Assembly: GCA_019423795.1 (NCBI GenBank)
Contig: JAHZAT010000024.1
Span: 1-64,000 of the forward strand
DNA from: Clostridiales bacterium
GTDB taxonomy: Bacteria > Bacillota > Clostridia > Lachnospirales > Lachnospiraceae
Reading direction: 5' to 3'
DNA: 64,000 nt
The position numbers and the translations under genes are program-made. Below, piece after piece: positions 53,663 through 61,363 of the stretch. Within the stretch, counting starts at the first letter, position 1; each line of letters begins with the position of its first letter. A model generated the notes under the pieces. That model made no database searches and was not told the DNA's origin. It was given only the letters and a program-made list of their open reading frames with translations.

Positions 53663-53870
53663 CCCCTTATTTTTTAAAATTCTAACCCGTCATTCAACAC
53701 ATCTTACGTTTTTCCCTGATTTCATCCAATAAGTCACTTGCTCCACTTCCCAATAAAAACCACAATTCCATCAAACATTTCATATTATCTGTCTGAGAAA
53801 ACCTTAATTCTTATCTGATACCATTCTCCATACACACCACATTAAATTGGCCAACTCCACAACTTAAAAT

Positions 53871-54779
53871 TTAAAATAAATCCAGCATATTATCCAAATA
53901 TACTTCTTCCCTCACATGAATCTGATATTCTGGCTTTACCATATAATAAAGCAGAAACTCCAATACTAAAGCACTTCCAAGGCTTCGTCCTTCTATTTTG
54001 AAATTAGAGAACCCCATTGGCAAGTAAGTATTTTTAATATCATCAACACTTATAAATCCTGGATTTTTCATTGCTTTTGAAAAACGGTATCCTTGATCAG
54101 CTTCTGGTGCTTGGCAGATATGTTCTGAAATATTTTCTCCTAAATTTTTCCTGCTGACTGTTTCGTAGCACTGCTTTCTTTCCTTACATCCATACCAACA
54201 GCATTCATTGCATAAGAATTCTACCTTATCTTTTTCCACGTTTGATAATTTTTTCAATTGATCAAATGCTTTATTCAAGCGAAAATCTGGTACAACGTAT
54301 TTAAAATCTTCTTTCTTTACCTCATTTAAAAATTCTTCAAAGTTTGTTAAAACTTTTGTCGTTGAAGAAACAAAATATAAGCCTTTGTAATGTTTTTTTA
54401 TATAGTCAAGTAATAAATCAGAATAGATGATCACACCATTTCTTTTTTGCCCTGTTTCTTCAAATAATTTACATAATTCATTACATTTCCTATCCGACAG
54501 ATGTTCTTCTCTTAACAAACTATTGCTAAACGTTAGTCGTGCCGAGATTCCATATTCTTTCATTAATTCTAAAGCTTCTTCTGGATTACCCGAACCAAAG
54601 CCAGCACGACCTCCTCCCCAGATACAATCCGCCGGAGATCCATAGATAGAGCTGATTTCACACCATTCATAGAAATATTCTCTATGTTTTCTATATAATG
54701 GAAGAAATACGCAATACAGCTCATAAAATTCAAATAGTCCTGGTAGATGATAGTATGCTTTTTTATTTAACTTTTCCAT
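53871..54779 (-). CDS. U32-like conserved hypothetical protein
   Basis: 302-residue protein distantly resembling U32 peptidase/collagenase-like TIM barrels: NPEEALELMKEYGISARLTF near the N-terminal third and FKIEGRSLGSALVLEF near the C-terminus (the KIEGR motif is typical of U32). Four to five Cys in CNECCWYGCKERKQC (about 195-209) could hold a metal or iron-sulfur cluster as in U32 O2-independent hydroxylases. It is intact, with GGAG upstream. No substrate or pathway is evident, and the neighbours are remnants. Confidence 0.6.
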   Translation of the reverse strand: MEKLNKKAYYHLPGLFEFYELYCVFLPLYRKHREYFYEWCEISSIYGSPADCIWGGGRAGFGSGNPEEALELMKEYGISARLTFSNSLLREEHLSDRKCNELCKLFEETGQKRNGVIIYSDLLLDYIKKHYKGLYFVSSTTKVLTNFEEFLNEVKKEDFKYVVPDFRLNKAFDQLKKLSNVEKDKVEFLCNECCWYGCKERKQCYETVSRKNLGENISEHICQAPEADQGYRFSKAMKNPGFISVDDIKNTYLPMGFSNFKIEGRSLGSALVLEFLLYYMVKPEYQIHVREEVYLDNMLDLF

Positions 54780-54851
54780 ATAGTGATACTCTCCAATTTC
54801 TTACTTATCTTTCTATTTATTAATATGCCAAAGATTATGAAACATCTCTAA

Positions 54852-55051
54852 CTATACTGTTCTGGCCTTCTGGTTATGCATTGCCTGAACACGCATTTCC
54901 CATTCAAACGTCTCCATTGGTTATGCTTTCGTATTCGCTGTTGGAACTATGACCAGATCCGCACCTTTGCTTTGTCACAGTATTGCAGACTTTTGTCAAG
55001 ATTTTTTTGTATGTCTGTTTTCATGCTCATTTGTACTAGTGCAAGTTTCAT
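54852..55051 (-). pseudogene. Nitrilase/carbon-nitrogen hydrolase, internally deleted
   Basis: Remnant reading MKLALVQMSMKTDIQKNLDK at the start (55051), then after a deletion PTANTKA-stop-PMETFEWEMRVQAMHNQKA, ending at 54852. Both pieces match the C-N hydrolase superfamily (start with M-K-L-A-L-V-Q-M; the internal strand with EWEMRVQAM). An in-frame stop and loss of roughly 150 residues, including the catalytic Cys, make it nonfunctional. It is divergent from the MATE remnant. Confidence 0.75.
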
Positions 55052-55123
55052 TTTCCTCTCCTTCAAAATCTTTGTTGTTTCTCCTATTATATCAGTTCTT
55101 AATCAAATTTAACACTCTGATCT

Positions 55124-55152
55124 TTGAGATTATCATCAAAACATGATACAAT
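55124..55152 (+). promoter_or_regulatory. Promoter upstream of the MATE pseudogene
   Basis: TTGAGA (55124-55129), 17-base spacer, TACAAT (55147-55152). It survives although the gene it drives is broken. Confidence 0.65.
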
Positions 55153-55195
55153 AGCCTACAGTGTAAAATTTACATAAGAGCGGAGAATTATTACA

Positions 55196-55961
55196 ATGGA
55201 AAAAGACCTTACTACTGGAAATATCACACCACATTTATATTGTTTTTTCTCTTGTATTGTCTATTCTTTGCATCTTATTTGCTCACCCAATCCTGACCTT
55301 AATGCAGGTGGATTTCGTGATCATTCCTATGACAAAACTTTATTTAAGGATTATTTTTTCTGGGCTTATCTTTACATTTATGTATAATTGCTTTGCAAGT
55401 ACGCTTCATGCTCTTGGAGACAGCAAGTCTCCTCTTTATTTTTTGATCATCAGTTCTGTTGTCAATGTATTTGGAGATCTTATTTTTGTGCTTATTTTTC
55501 ATATGGGAAGTGAGGGATGTGCGATGGCAGCTTTGATGGCACAAAATAAAGGTGCAAAAAAGACCGATCGTATTAAGGCTGCTTTTCGTTGTGGAATGAA
55601 GATTGAACTTTTTTATGGAATTTTTATCTTTTTTGTATGCTTCTTTTTGGCTCACCCATTGATGCAGCTTTTTTCAAATGATCCTGTCGTGTGCAAGCAT
55701 GGTGTGACTTATTTGAAACTAATCTCTTTGATGTATCTGTTCCCTGCAGTTACAAATGGAGTTCAGGGATATTTTCGCGGAATCGGAGATCTTAAGATTA
55801 CTTTGATCAGTAGTTTTGTGAATATGTCGGTTCGTGTGATATTTGCGGCTGTTCTTGTGTTTCATTTTTCCTTGCAGATCGAAGCATTGCCATTTTCTTA
55901 TCTTGCCGGGTGGATTGGAATGCTTTTAGCAGAGGTGCCGTTGCTTTTGAGGAAATTTTAA
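55196..55961 (+). pseudogene. MATE-family efflux transporter, frameshifted and internally deleted
   Basis: Broken multidrug/toxin extrusion transporter. The ATG at 55196 encodes MEKDLTTGNITPHL, a classic MATE start, but the frame is lost within 15 codons. From about 55257 a second frame resumes with transmembrane segments and reads to 55961. Inside it, DLIFVLIFHMGSEGCAMAA is joined directly to LMAQNKGAKKTDRIKAAFRC, skipping about 80 residues that lie between these motifs in intact MATE proteins. Promoter and ribosome-binding site (GGAG) are kept, so decay is recent. Another MATE fragment lies at 59.3 kb. Confidence 0.85.
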
Positions 55962-56043
55962 TTTGCGTGATCGAAACCACTACCGAACACGTGTGGAGAA
56001 TGTTATTGGCTATAAATTAGGAATTTCTCAGACAGAGGATTGA
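55962..56043 (+). other. Short open stretch of unknown origin
   Basis: About 80 bases between the MATE remnant and the repeat element read NHYRTRVENVIGYKLGISQ with TGA at 56040. It might be the C-terminal remnant of a transposase or other gene, but I cannot identify it. Confidence 0.25.
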
Positions 56044-56260
56044 AGCTTTGAATGTATTTTAAACATCTCGTCAAATCGGTGTTCTTAAACTCCTTTCATC
56101 TTCCGTCAACGAATACAAAACTTATCAACCAACATCGTTTAACATACACACTGTGTAGTGATTTGAATAGCGTTCCTTTGTATTAGTCAGAAAGAAGATA
56201 AGAAGAAATATTTATCTTCTTTCTGACTAATATATACAACACTACCTACAAATGAGAATT
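56030..56260 (+). repeat. Interspersed palindromic element, copy 3
   Basis: Contains, in order: left module GACAGAGGATTGAAGCTTTG and CTTCCGTCAACGAATACAAAA; the centre ACATCGTTTAACATACACAC then TAGTGATTTGAATAG; a perfect 21-bp hairpin; and right end CTACAAATGAGAATT ending exactly at the complement of the glgA stop codon (56261-56263). The hairpin arms share GTCAGAAAGAAGATAAGAAG with the larger palindrome of copy 1 (GACAGAAATAAGATAACAAG), supporting common origin. Confidence 0.6.
56181..56232. repeat. Perfect 21-bp hairpin in copy 3
   Basis: 56181-56201 (TATTAGTCAGAAAGAAGATA and one more A) and 56212-56232 are exact reverse complements with a 10-base loop. On the minus strand it lies about 30 bases after glgA and could serve as a terminator-like or mRNA-stabilising stem, though no T-run follows. 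Confidence 0.9.
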
Positions 56261-58135
56261 TTATCTTGGTGTCAGCTCCAAATACATATTCTTATACTGC
56301 CATGCACTTGTCTCCCAAGATACATCTTTATTCATATCGCGAATGACCATATCATCCCAGTTTGCTCGATTTTCAAAGTAGCAGGTCTTTGCTCTGTTGA
56401 TCGTATCATAGAGCAGACCGCCTTCATATCTATCAAATGTAAAGCCATTTCCCGTATTATCAAACATGTTATATGGCTGAACGGTATCTCTAAGTCCTCC
56501 TGTTTCTCTTACGATTGGAATCGCACCGTATCTCATAGCGATCAGCTGTGTCAGTCCGCATGGTTCGAATCTTGATGGAACTAAGAGGGCATCACATCCT
56601 GAGTAAACGTTGTGAGCTACATTCTCATTGTAGGCGATATAAGCACAGAAGCTTCCCTTGTATTGATTCTCATAAGAACGGAATGCATCTTCATACCAGG
56701 AATCACCTGTACCAAGGACAACGACCTGTGTATTTCCATCCATGACACCTGGAATTACATCATTTACAAGATCCAGTCCTTTCTGGTTTGTCAGACGAGA
56801 AATCAGTCCGATCACCATTTTATTTTCGTCTACTTCTAAACCTAAAGATTCCTGCAGTGCTTTCTTATTGATCTTTTTATTTTCGATTGCATTGCTTGCA
56901 TCATAATTGGCTTTTAACAGTTTGTCTGTGGATGGATTCCAGATATTAACGTCAATACCATTTACAATTCCTCTGATCTTATTTTGATGATATCTTAGGT
57001 GCTCTGCAAGTCCTTCTCCGTATTCTTCTGTCTGAATCTCTCCTGCATATGTATTACTTACAGTTGTAAGTCTATTGCAGTATGTGATTCCTCCTTTTAA
57101 CATATTCGCATCTAACCAGTTTTGAGTCAGGCAGTCTTTGTTAAATACATAGTCCGGAAGTCCTGACCAGTATTGGATCATCTTTCTATCATAAATACCT
57201 TGGAATTTGAGGTTATGTATCGTAAGTACTGCACTTGCACGTCCTACATTTGTATCGGCAAAACATGTTCTTAGATACAATGGCACCAAAGCTGCCTGCC
57301 AGTCATGGCAATGTACAACATCTGGAACCCAATCCAGATAATTAAGTGCCGCCAATGCTGCCTTGGAAAAATAACAAAACTTTGGAATATCATCGATCAG
57401 ATTTGTATATGGATTACCCCAGGAGAAAAATTCATCATTGTCGATAAAATCATAAACAACGCCGTCTTCCTGATATTCCATAATACCAACATAGTATTGT
57501 TTTCCATCAGAGCAAAGGTTCATATAAAAAGAGCCTTTATACTCCATCTTTTCTTGATATTCCCAAGGAATACATTTGTATCTTGGAAGAATAACCTTCA
57601 CATCAACATTTAATTTTGCAAGACTCTTTGGCAATGCAGACATGACATCTCCAAGTCCTCCTGTTTTTACAAATGGATAGCATTCTGAGCCAATGAAAAC
57701 GACACTTCTTCTTGGTCCAAGATCTACATATTCCTTTGGTTGCTCCTGTTCTACAGGTGCTTCTTGTTTAGCAACTACTTCTTGCTCAACTGGAACAGTT
57801 TCTTTTTTAGTATCTTCTTTTTTTGCAGTGGAAACAGCTTTCTTTTTCTTAGCTGCCTTTTTTTCTGTTGAAGCAGCCGCTTTTTTCTCTTCCGTATCTT
57901 TTACTGTCGGAATATCTGCTTTTTTCTCTTCCGTCTTCTTAACTGTTGGAACTATCTGTTTTTCTTCCGTTTTCTTTACTGCTTTAACAGCTGTAGTTTT
58001 TTCATCCGTATTTTCTACTGTTGAAATAGTAGTCTTTTCTGTATCCGTATTTTTCGCTGTTGCTGTAACAGCTTTTTTCGTTCTAGTCTTTGCATTCGCT
58101 CTTGTCTTGCTTTTTGTTCTGCTTTTTCTGCTCAT
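56261..58135 (-). CDS. glgA: Glycogen synthase with repetitive lysine-rich N-terminal extension
   Basis: ADP-glucose-dependent glycogen/starch synthase (GT5). The catalytic part starts near residue 142 (RRSVVFIGSECYPFVKTGGLGDV, the ADP-glucose site), with the GT-B C-lobe motifs GLISRLTNQKGLDLV and PSRFEPCGLTQL. It is preceded by about 140 residues found in few GlgA proteins: a basic head (SRKSRTKSKTRANAKTRTKK) and seven units of about 13 residues (e.g. TVKKTEEKKADIP). Start at ATG 58135 with GGAGG 5 bases upstream. Total 624 residues versus about 480 normally. No other glg genes are adjacent. Confidence 0.94.
   Translation of the reverse strand: MSRKSRTKSKTRANAKTRTKKAVTATAKNTDTEKTTISTVENTDEKTTAVKAVKKTEEKQIVPTVKKTEEKKADIPTVKDTEEKKAAASTEKKAAKKKKAVSTAKKEDTKKETVPVEQEVVAKQEAPVEQEQPKEYVDLGPRRSVVFIGSECYPFVKTGGLGDVMSALPKSLAKLNVDVKVILPRYKCIPWEYQEKMEYKGSFYMNLCSDGKQYYVGIMEYQEDGVVYDFIDNDEFFSWGNPYTNLIDDIPKFCYFSKAALAALNYLDWVPDVVHCHDWQAALVPLYLRTCFADTNVGRASAVLTIHNLKFQGIYDRKMIQYWSGLPDYVFNKDCLTQNWLDANMLKGGITYCNRLTTVSNTYAGEIQTEEYGEGLAEHLRYHQNKIRGIVNGIDVNIWNPSTDKLLKANYDASNAIENKKINKKALQESLGLEVDENKMVIGLISRLTNQKGLDLVNDVIPGVMDGNTQVVVLGTGDSWYEDAFRSYENQYKGSFCAYIAYNENVAHNVYSGCDALLVPSRFEPCGLTQLIAMRYGAIPIVRETGGLRDTVQPYNMFDNTGNGFTFDRYEGGLLYDTINRAKTCYFENRANWDDMVIRDMNKDVSWETSAWQYKNMYLELTPR
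57791..58060 (-). repeat. 39-bp coding tandem repeats in glgA
   Basis: Seven degenerate 12- to 13-codon units: TAKNTDTEKTTIS, TVENTDEKTTAVK, AVKKTEEKQIVP, TVKKTEEKKADIP, TVKDTEEKKAAAS, TEKKAAKKKKAVS, TAKKEDTKKETVP. The Lys/Ala/Thr/Glu composition resembles histone-H1-like tails. Units vary at the DNA level, so this is an old expansion. Confidence 0.8.
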
Positions 58136-58225
58136 ATTTGCCTCCAATCTGCAAAATAAGTCCTACACTTTGTAATAAATCTGATGATATTCTCATCTAT
58201 ATTTTTATTATATCACAAAAATAAC

Positions 58226-58259
58226 GGCACTGTATATCACTTTAGTAATATACAATGCC
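58226..58259 (-). terminator. Terminator downstream of the zinc-ribbon gene
   Basis: Stem GGCATTGTATAT/ATATACAGTGCC (one mismatch) followed by GTTATTTTTGTG on the minus strand, about 80 bases past the stop of the small zinc-ribbon gene. Confidence 0.75.
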
Positions 58260-58335
58260 TCATCATCACATTTCTATTATCTATGCAAATTCCCAATTTT
58301 GTGAAACTGCATTTGCAACCCTCTTGTGAAAAATT

Positions 58336-58536
58336 TTATTCTTCCTGCTGATTATAATCAATGATAATCTTCTTACAATCCCCACATCGATAAGCAACGC
58401 TTTCATATTCCAATGGTTGATCTGCAAACCATCCAGAGCTAACTGCTAATACTCTCTTTTTTCTATTCCATCCAAGACCATGCTTTGACTGAATATATCC
58501 TTTTTCCATTTCTTTGTTACAATATGGACACTTCAT
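58336..58536 (-). CDS. Small zinc-ribbon protein (PF20097/DUF6487-like)
   Basis: 66-residue protein with two CxxC pairs, MKCPYCNKEMEKGYI at the start and YRCGDCKKIIIDY near the end, which should bind one zinc ion. The domain resembles PF20097 (DUF6487), a family of unknown function. The start is placed at ATG 58536 (MKCPYC) with GGAGGGG upstream; the longer frame adds 11 residues of no known type. Monocistronic with a terminator. Confidence 0.75.
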   Translation of the reverse strand: MKCPYCNKEMEKGYIQSKHGLGWNRKKRVLAVSSGWFADQPLEYESVAYRCGDCKKIIIDYNQQEE

Positions 58537-58654
58537 CCTCATCCCCTCCATTTCATTGTAACATATCAAAGTTTCTTTTAATCTTTCGATTAATTACTTA
58601 TATTTTACCACAACTTTCTACCTGTCGCTATTTTTTCCATAAATAATTCCTTTT

Positions 58655-59251
58655 TCAAATGCAAATATCCACACAATCCATGATCATCTTCTTACACCTT
58701 GCATATCCCAACTGTGAACTGTTTAATGACAATGTATAATTCTTAGCCATTCCCCATTTTTGTTCCGTATAGAAATTATAATTTGTCCTTCGTCTTTTAT
58801 CTGTATCCTTTATCAGTTTCACTGCCCCATCTTCCGTAACATCATATAACTTACAGATACGTTTGATCTTCTCTGGCATATCTCCATATATAAATACATT
58901 CAGCACATCTTCTCTATCTTTCAATATAAAATCTGCATTTCTTCCAATCAAAACACAAGGCTCTTTTTCTGCGATTTCCAGGATTACTTTTCTCTGTGCC
59001 TCATACAACATATCATCCACGGATTTTCCTGTAATATCACGACCTGAAAATGCATAGGCAAAAAATCCTCTTTTGGGTGATAATTCTGCATTTTCTTCGA
59101 TATATTCTGGTGATAATCCAGATTGTTGTGCAATCTGATCTATGATATTTTCACTGTAATAAGCAATTCCAAGCTGTTTTGCCACTTCTTCTCCAATAAA
59201 ACGGCCGCCACTTCCAAATTCTCTACTGATCGTAATGATTCTTTTTGCCAT
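58655..59251 (-). CDS. Cytidylate kinase-like family protein
   Basis: 198-residue P-loop kinase-like protein of the AAK/Cytidylate_kin2 (PF13189) family: ISREFGSGGRFIGEEVAKQLGI (modified P-loop, about 7-28), IGRNADFILK, and KDTDKRRRTNYNF with the adenosine-lid arginines. Function unknown; the family is widespread in Clostridia. AAGGAGG precedes the ATG. Confidence 0.85.
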   Translation of the reverse strand: MAKRIITISREFGSGGRFIGEEVAKQLGIAYYSENIIDQIAQQSGLSPEYIEENAELSPKRGFFAYAFSGRDITGKSVDDMLYEAQRKVILEIAEKEPCVLIGRNADFILKDREDVLNVFIYGDMPEKIKRICKLYDVTEDGAVKLIKDTDKRRRTNYNFYTEQKWGMAKNYTLSLNSSQLGYARCKKMIMDCVDICI

Positions 59252-59267
59252 GATACTTTCCTCCTTC

Positions 59268-59395
59268 TTAATGTGTTAACCGATCCACTTTTGTTTTTCT
59301 TATCTTCTTTAAAAAGACAAATCCGATCAAACATGCCGCAAGTTCCGTGATTGGAAATGCCCACCAAATCAAAGATACTTGCGGATATTCTACGA
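59268..59395 (-). pseudogene. MATE efflux transporter, 3' fragment
   Basis: Minus-strand frame, not beginning with a start codon, that reads AVVEYPQVSLIWWAFPITEL then ACLIGFVFLKKIRKTKVDRL and ends at TAA 59268-59270. It is the last transmembrane helix and tail of a MATE-family transporter (compare the MATE remnant at 55.2 kb). It ends 17 bases before the cytidylate-kinase-like start. To the right it runs into the 5'-truncated AraC gene, so one deletion removed the 5' parts of both. Confidence 0.75.
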
Positions 59396-60162
59396 CAGCT
59401 CCTCTCCATAGTTTTGGACCAGCCGTCCGCCCACATTATTTAATTCATTTTATTTTAAACGGGAAAGGAATTTTTCAAAAAGGTGATAAGACCTATCATT
59501 TAGAAACTGGGCAAGGATTCTTTATCGAACCAGATGAGCTTACTTTTTACCAAGCTGATGCAAAAGAACCATGGGAATATTTATGGGTTGGATTTAACGG
59601 AACGATGGTTCCTGAATTATTAAAACAGATTGGTCTTTCTTCTTCGCAGCCAGTTTTTCATTGTGATAAAGGGAAAGATTTATACTGGCTTGTCAATGAT
59701 ATGCTAGTTCATGCAAGATCTGGTTTTGCTTCAGATCTTCGAAGAACTGGTCTTTTATATGAGTTTCTTTCAATTCTTGCAGAAAATCCAATGGAGACAG
59801 ATACACAGACAGATTCTGAATATGTTTATATCAACAAAGCAGTCGAATATATTAAAAATAATTATTGGGATGGGATTCATATTTATGACATTGCGAAATA
59901 TCTTTGTATTGATCGAAGTTATGTTTACTTATTGTTTCAAAAATATTTCCAACAAAGTCCTCAAGATTATCTTGCGACTTTTCGACTCACGAAAGCATCT
60001 GAGTTATTAAGTACAACGACTCTTTCTATTGAAAGCATCAGTAATTCCTGCGGGTATGGAGACCCTGCAACATTTTCTAAGGCATTTAAACGATGGATGG
60101 GTGTTTCTCCCTCTGGATATCGAAAAAATCAGCGTAGCCATGGGACTGTACTGAGTAATTAG
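59347..60162 (+). CDS. AraC-family transcriptional regulator, 5' end replaced
   Basis: Regulator with cupin sensor (PAVRPHYLIHFILNGKGIFQK ... GQGFFIEPDELTFYQ) and C-terminal double HTH (DIAKYLCIDRSYVYLLFQKYF; ISNSCGYGDPATFSKAF), 271 residues as an open frame. The first 13 or so codons lie antisense to the MATE fragment, so native sequence starts only near GYSTTAPLHS (about 59383). The true start codon is probably lost, and use of the ATG at 59347 is uncertain. Expression is doubtful, since no ribosome-binding site is seen, but the domains are complete. Confidence 0.7.
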   Translation: MIGNAHQIKDTCGYSTTAPLHSFGPAVRPHYLIHFILNGKGIFQKGDKTYHLETGQGFFIEPDELTFYQADAKEPWEYLWVGFNGTMVPELLKQIGLSSSQPVFHCDKGKDLYWLVNDMLVHARSGFASDLRRTGLLYEFLSILAENPMETDTQTDSEYVYINKAVEYIKNNYWDGIHIYDIAKYLCIDRSYVYLLFQKYFQQSPQDYLATFRLTKASELLSTTTLSIESISNSCGYGDPATFSKAFKRWMGVSPSGYRKNQRSHGTVLSN

Positions 60163-60200
60163 CATTTTTATTTCATAGGGGATTTCATCGAAATTTTCTA

Positions 60201-60760
60201 TAAAAAAGTGTCTTCGACACTTCAACTCCCCTGCCCCTCATTCTTGAGGGGTGGGTTTCTTTTTTTGTCTTTTTCCTTCATAATAGAATCATGAATATCC
60301 TACAAGAGATCTTTACAGATCATTAATGTCAGACACCGTCATTGCGTTTTTACCATTGATGCGTCCCTCCGTGATTTTTTCCTGCAGGATCGCTCTCTCC
60401 TTAACTGTCTCTTTCATTCCGTCTCCAGTGTTGTCCTTCGTTTATTCTCTAAAATGAACAAACACAAAAACTTTACCCCTGGTTTTATCATGGTCCTGCA
60501 TACTTTCGGCAGGGATCTTAAATGGAATCCTCATATCCATTGTCTCATCTCTGAAGGCGGTTACAGTGATGATGCTTTCTGGCGTAATGTCTCTCATTTC
60601 AACTATACTTTCCTTCGCAATGCTTTCCGTAGTTTTAACCGGTGGCGTACTGCGATCCTTTCTTCTTTTGGCTATAATCCTCATATAAAGGAGGAACCCT
60701 ACCATGAAAAAGATATCGCTAAGAATACTTCTATAGCGATATCTTCATTACATAAATAAT
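60201..60760 (+). mobile_element. IS91-family element, deletion derivative (non-autonomous)
   Basis: The left end matches the second copy at 63399: hairpin AAGTGTC-TTC-GACACTT, terminator-like CCCCTC-ATTCTT-GAGGGG plus T-run, then the transposase start ATG at 60291. A 221-bp deletion between direct repeats TCATTA (compare 63518 and 63739 in the other copy) truncates translation after MNILQEIFTDH. The HUH motif WNPHIHCLISEGG remains in another frame. A second deletion joins LRNAF to RWRTAILSSFGYNP near the C-terminus. A right-end hairpin GATATCGCTA/TAGCGATATC lies at about 60711-60745. Right boundary approximate. Confidence 0.85.
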
Positions 60761-60764
60761 CTGT

Positions 60765-60946
60765 GTTTTAAAAGTTTTATTGGAGTTATTTAATGTTGTC
60801 TCAAGGAACACATCTCCTACAACTAATTTCCCATCATCTGTCACATCTTTAAATGCAACTGGCACTACATTTGGTTTTCCATTTGCACATGTTGCAAGAT
60901 CCCACATACCTTCTTTTAATAATTTTACTACGGATTCATTTAACAT
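60765..60946 (-). pseudogene. Pyridoxamine 5'-phosphate oxidase-family flavoprotein, 3'-truncated
   Basis: Start ATG 60946 (GGAGGT 7 bases upstream) reads MLNESVVKLLKEGMWDLATC and then VVPVAFKDVTDDGKLVVGDV, the N-terminal half of a PNPOx-like split-barrel flavoprotein. After FLETTLNN the frame enters non-homologous sequence at about 60770-60790 and stops by 60731, next to the IS91 derivative, which probably removed the 3' half. About 60 residues of a usual 130-150 remain. Confidence 0.8.
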
Positions 60947-61054
60947 TTTGTATACCTCCATCATTGTTTGATCAATTTTTTTATATACTTATGTCATCGA
61001 ATTTGCTTGTATTTTGGAAGATATTAGGGAATTTATGAGTTGATATTAAATTTC

Positions 61055-61272
61055 TTATCGTTCCTGTACTTCTTTTCCACTCATATGTTCAATCTCTATC
61101 TCAAAAAGCTGTGCAGCTTTTCCTGCCTGTGCAATCTCTTCATCCACCATCTGTTCATTTGGATAATATTTCATTGCAAATTGTTTTAATAAGATTCCTC
61201 TTTGACCATTTCATTTCCATAAACTGTAAAACATATTTTATCACTGGATCGCAGGGAGTCGACTTTATGTCC
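61055..61272 (-). pseudogene. NimA-like/PNPOx flavoprotein, two frameshifted pieces
   Basis: Two blocks in different frames match the nitroimidazole-resistance (NimA-like) flavoprotein family: SGHKVDSLRSSDKICFTVYG (about 61220-61272) and, after a stop, LAMKYY-type sequence KQFAMKYYPNEQMVDEEIAQ with the end IEIEHMSGKEVQER before TAA at 61055-61057. The centre (about 30 residues) and everything N-terminal to it are missing. Confidence 0.75.
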
Positions 61273-61335
61273 TGATTGTTTGCCATAACTGCCAAATTGT
61301 GCATGATTTCCGCCTTTAGTGACTTCTTCTTTATA
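61272..61335 (-). pseudogene. Alpha/beta-hydrolase C-terminal scrap
   Basis: YKEEVTKGGNHAQFGSYGKQ is the characteristic C-terminal catalytic-His segment of a clostridial alpha/beta hydrolase family. It is fused in frame to the NimA-like remnant, so the 66-codon open frame from 61386 to 61186 is a chimera of two dead genes. Confidence 0.55.
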
Positions 61336-61363
61336 ATTAGCTTTCTTAAAATATTTTCTGCAA

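Noticed and set aside
55962..56043. Transposase C-terminus (NHYRTRVENVIGYKLG...)
   Set aside because: Too short to assign to any transposase family; listed only as an unknown open stretch.
60454..60759. 101-codon frame as an independent IS gene
   Set aside because: It is an internal fragment of the IS91 transposase starting at a Met within the reading frame, after a deletion that breaks the real start.
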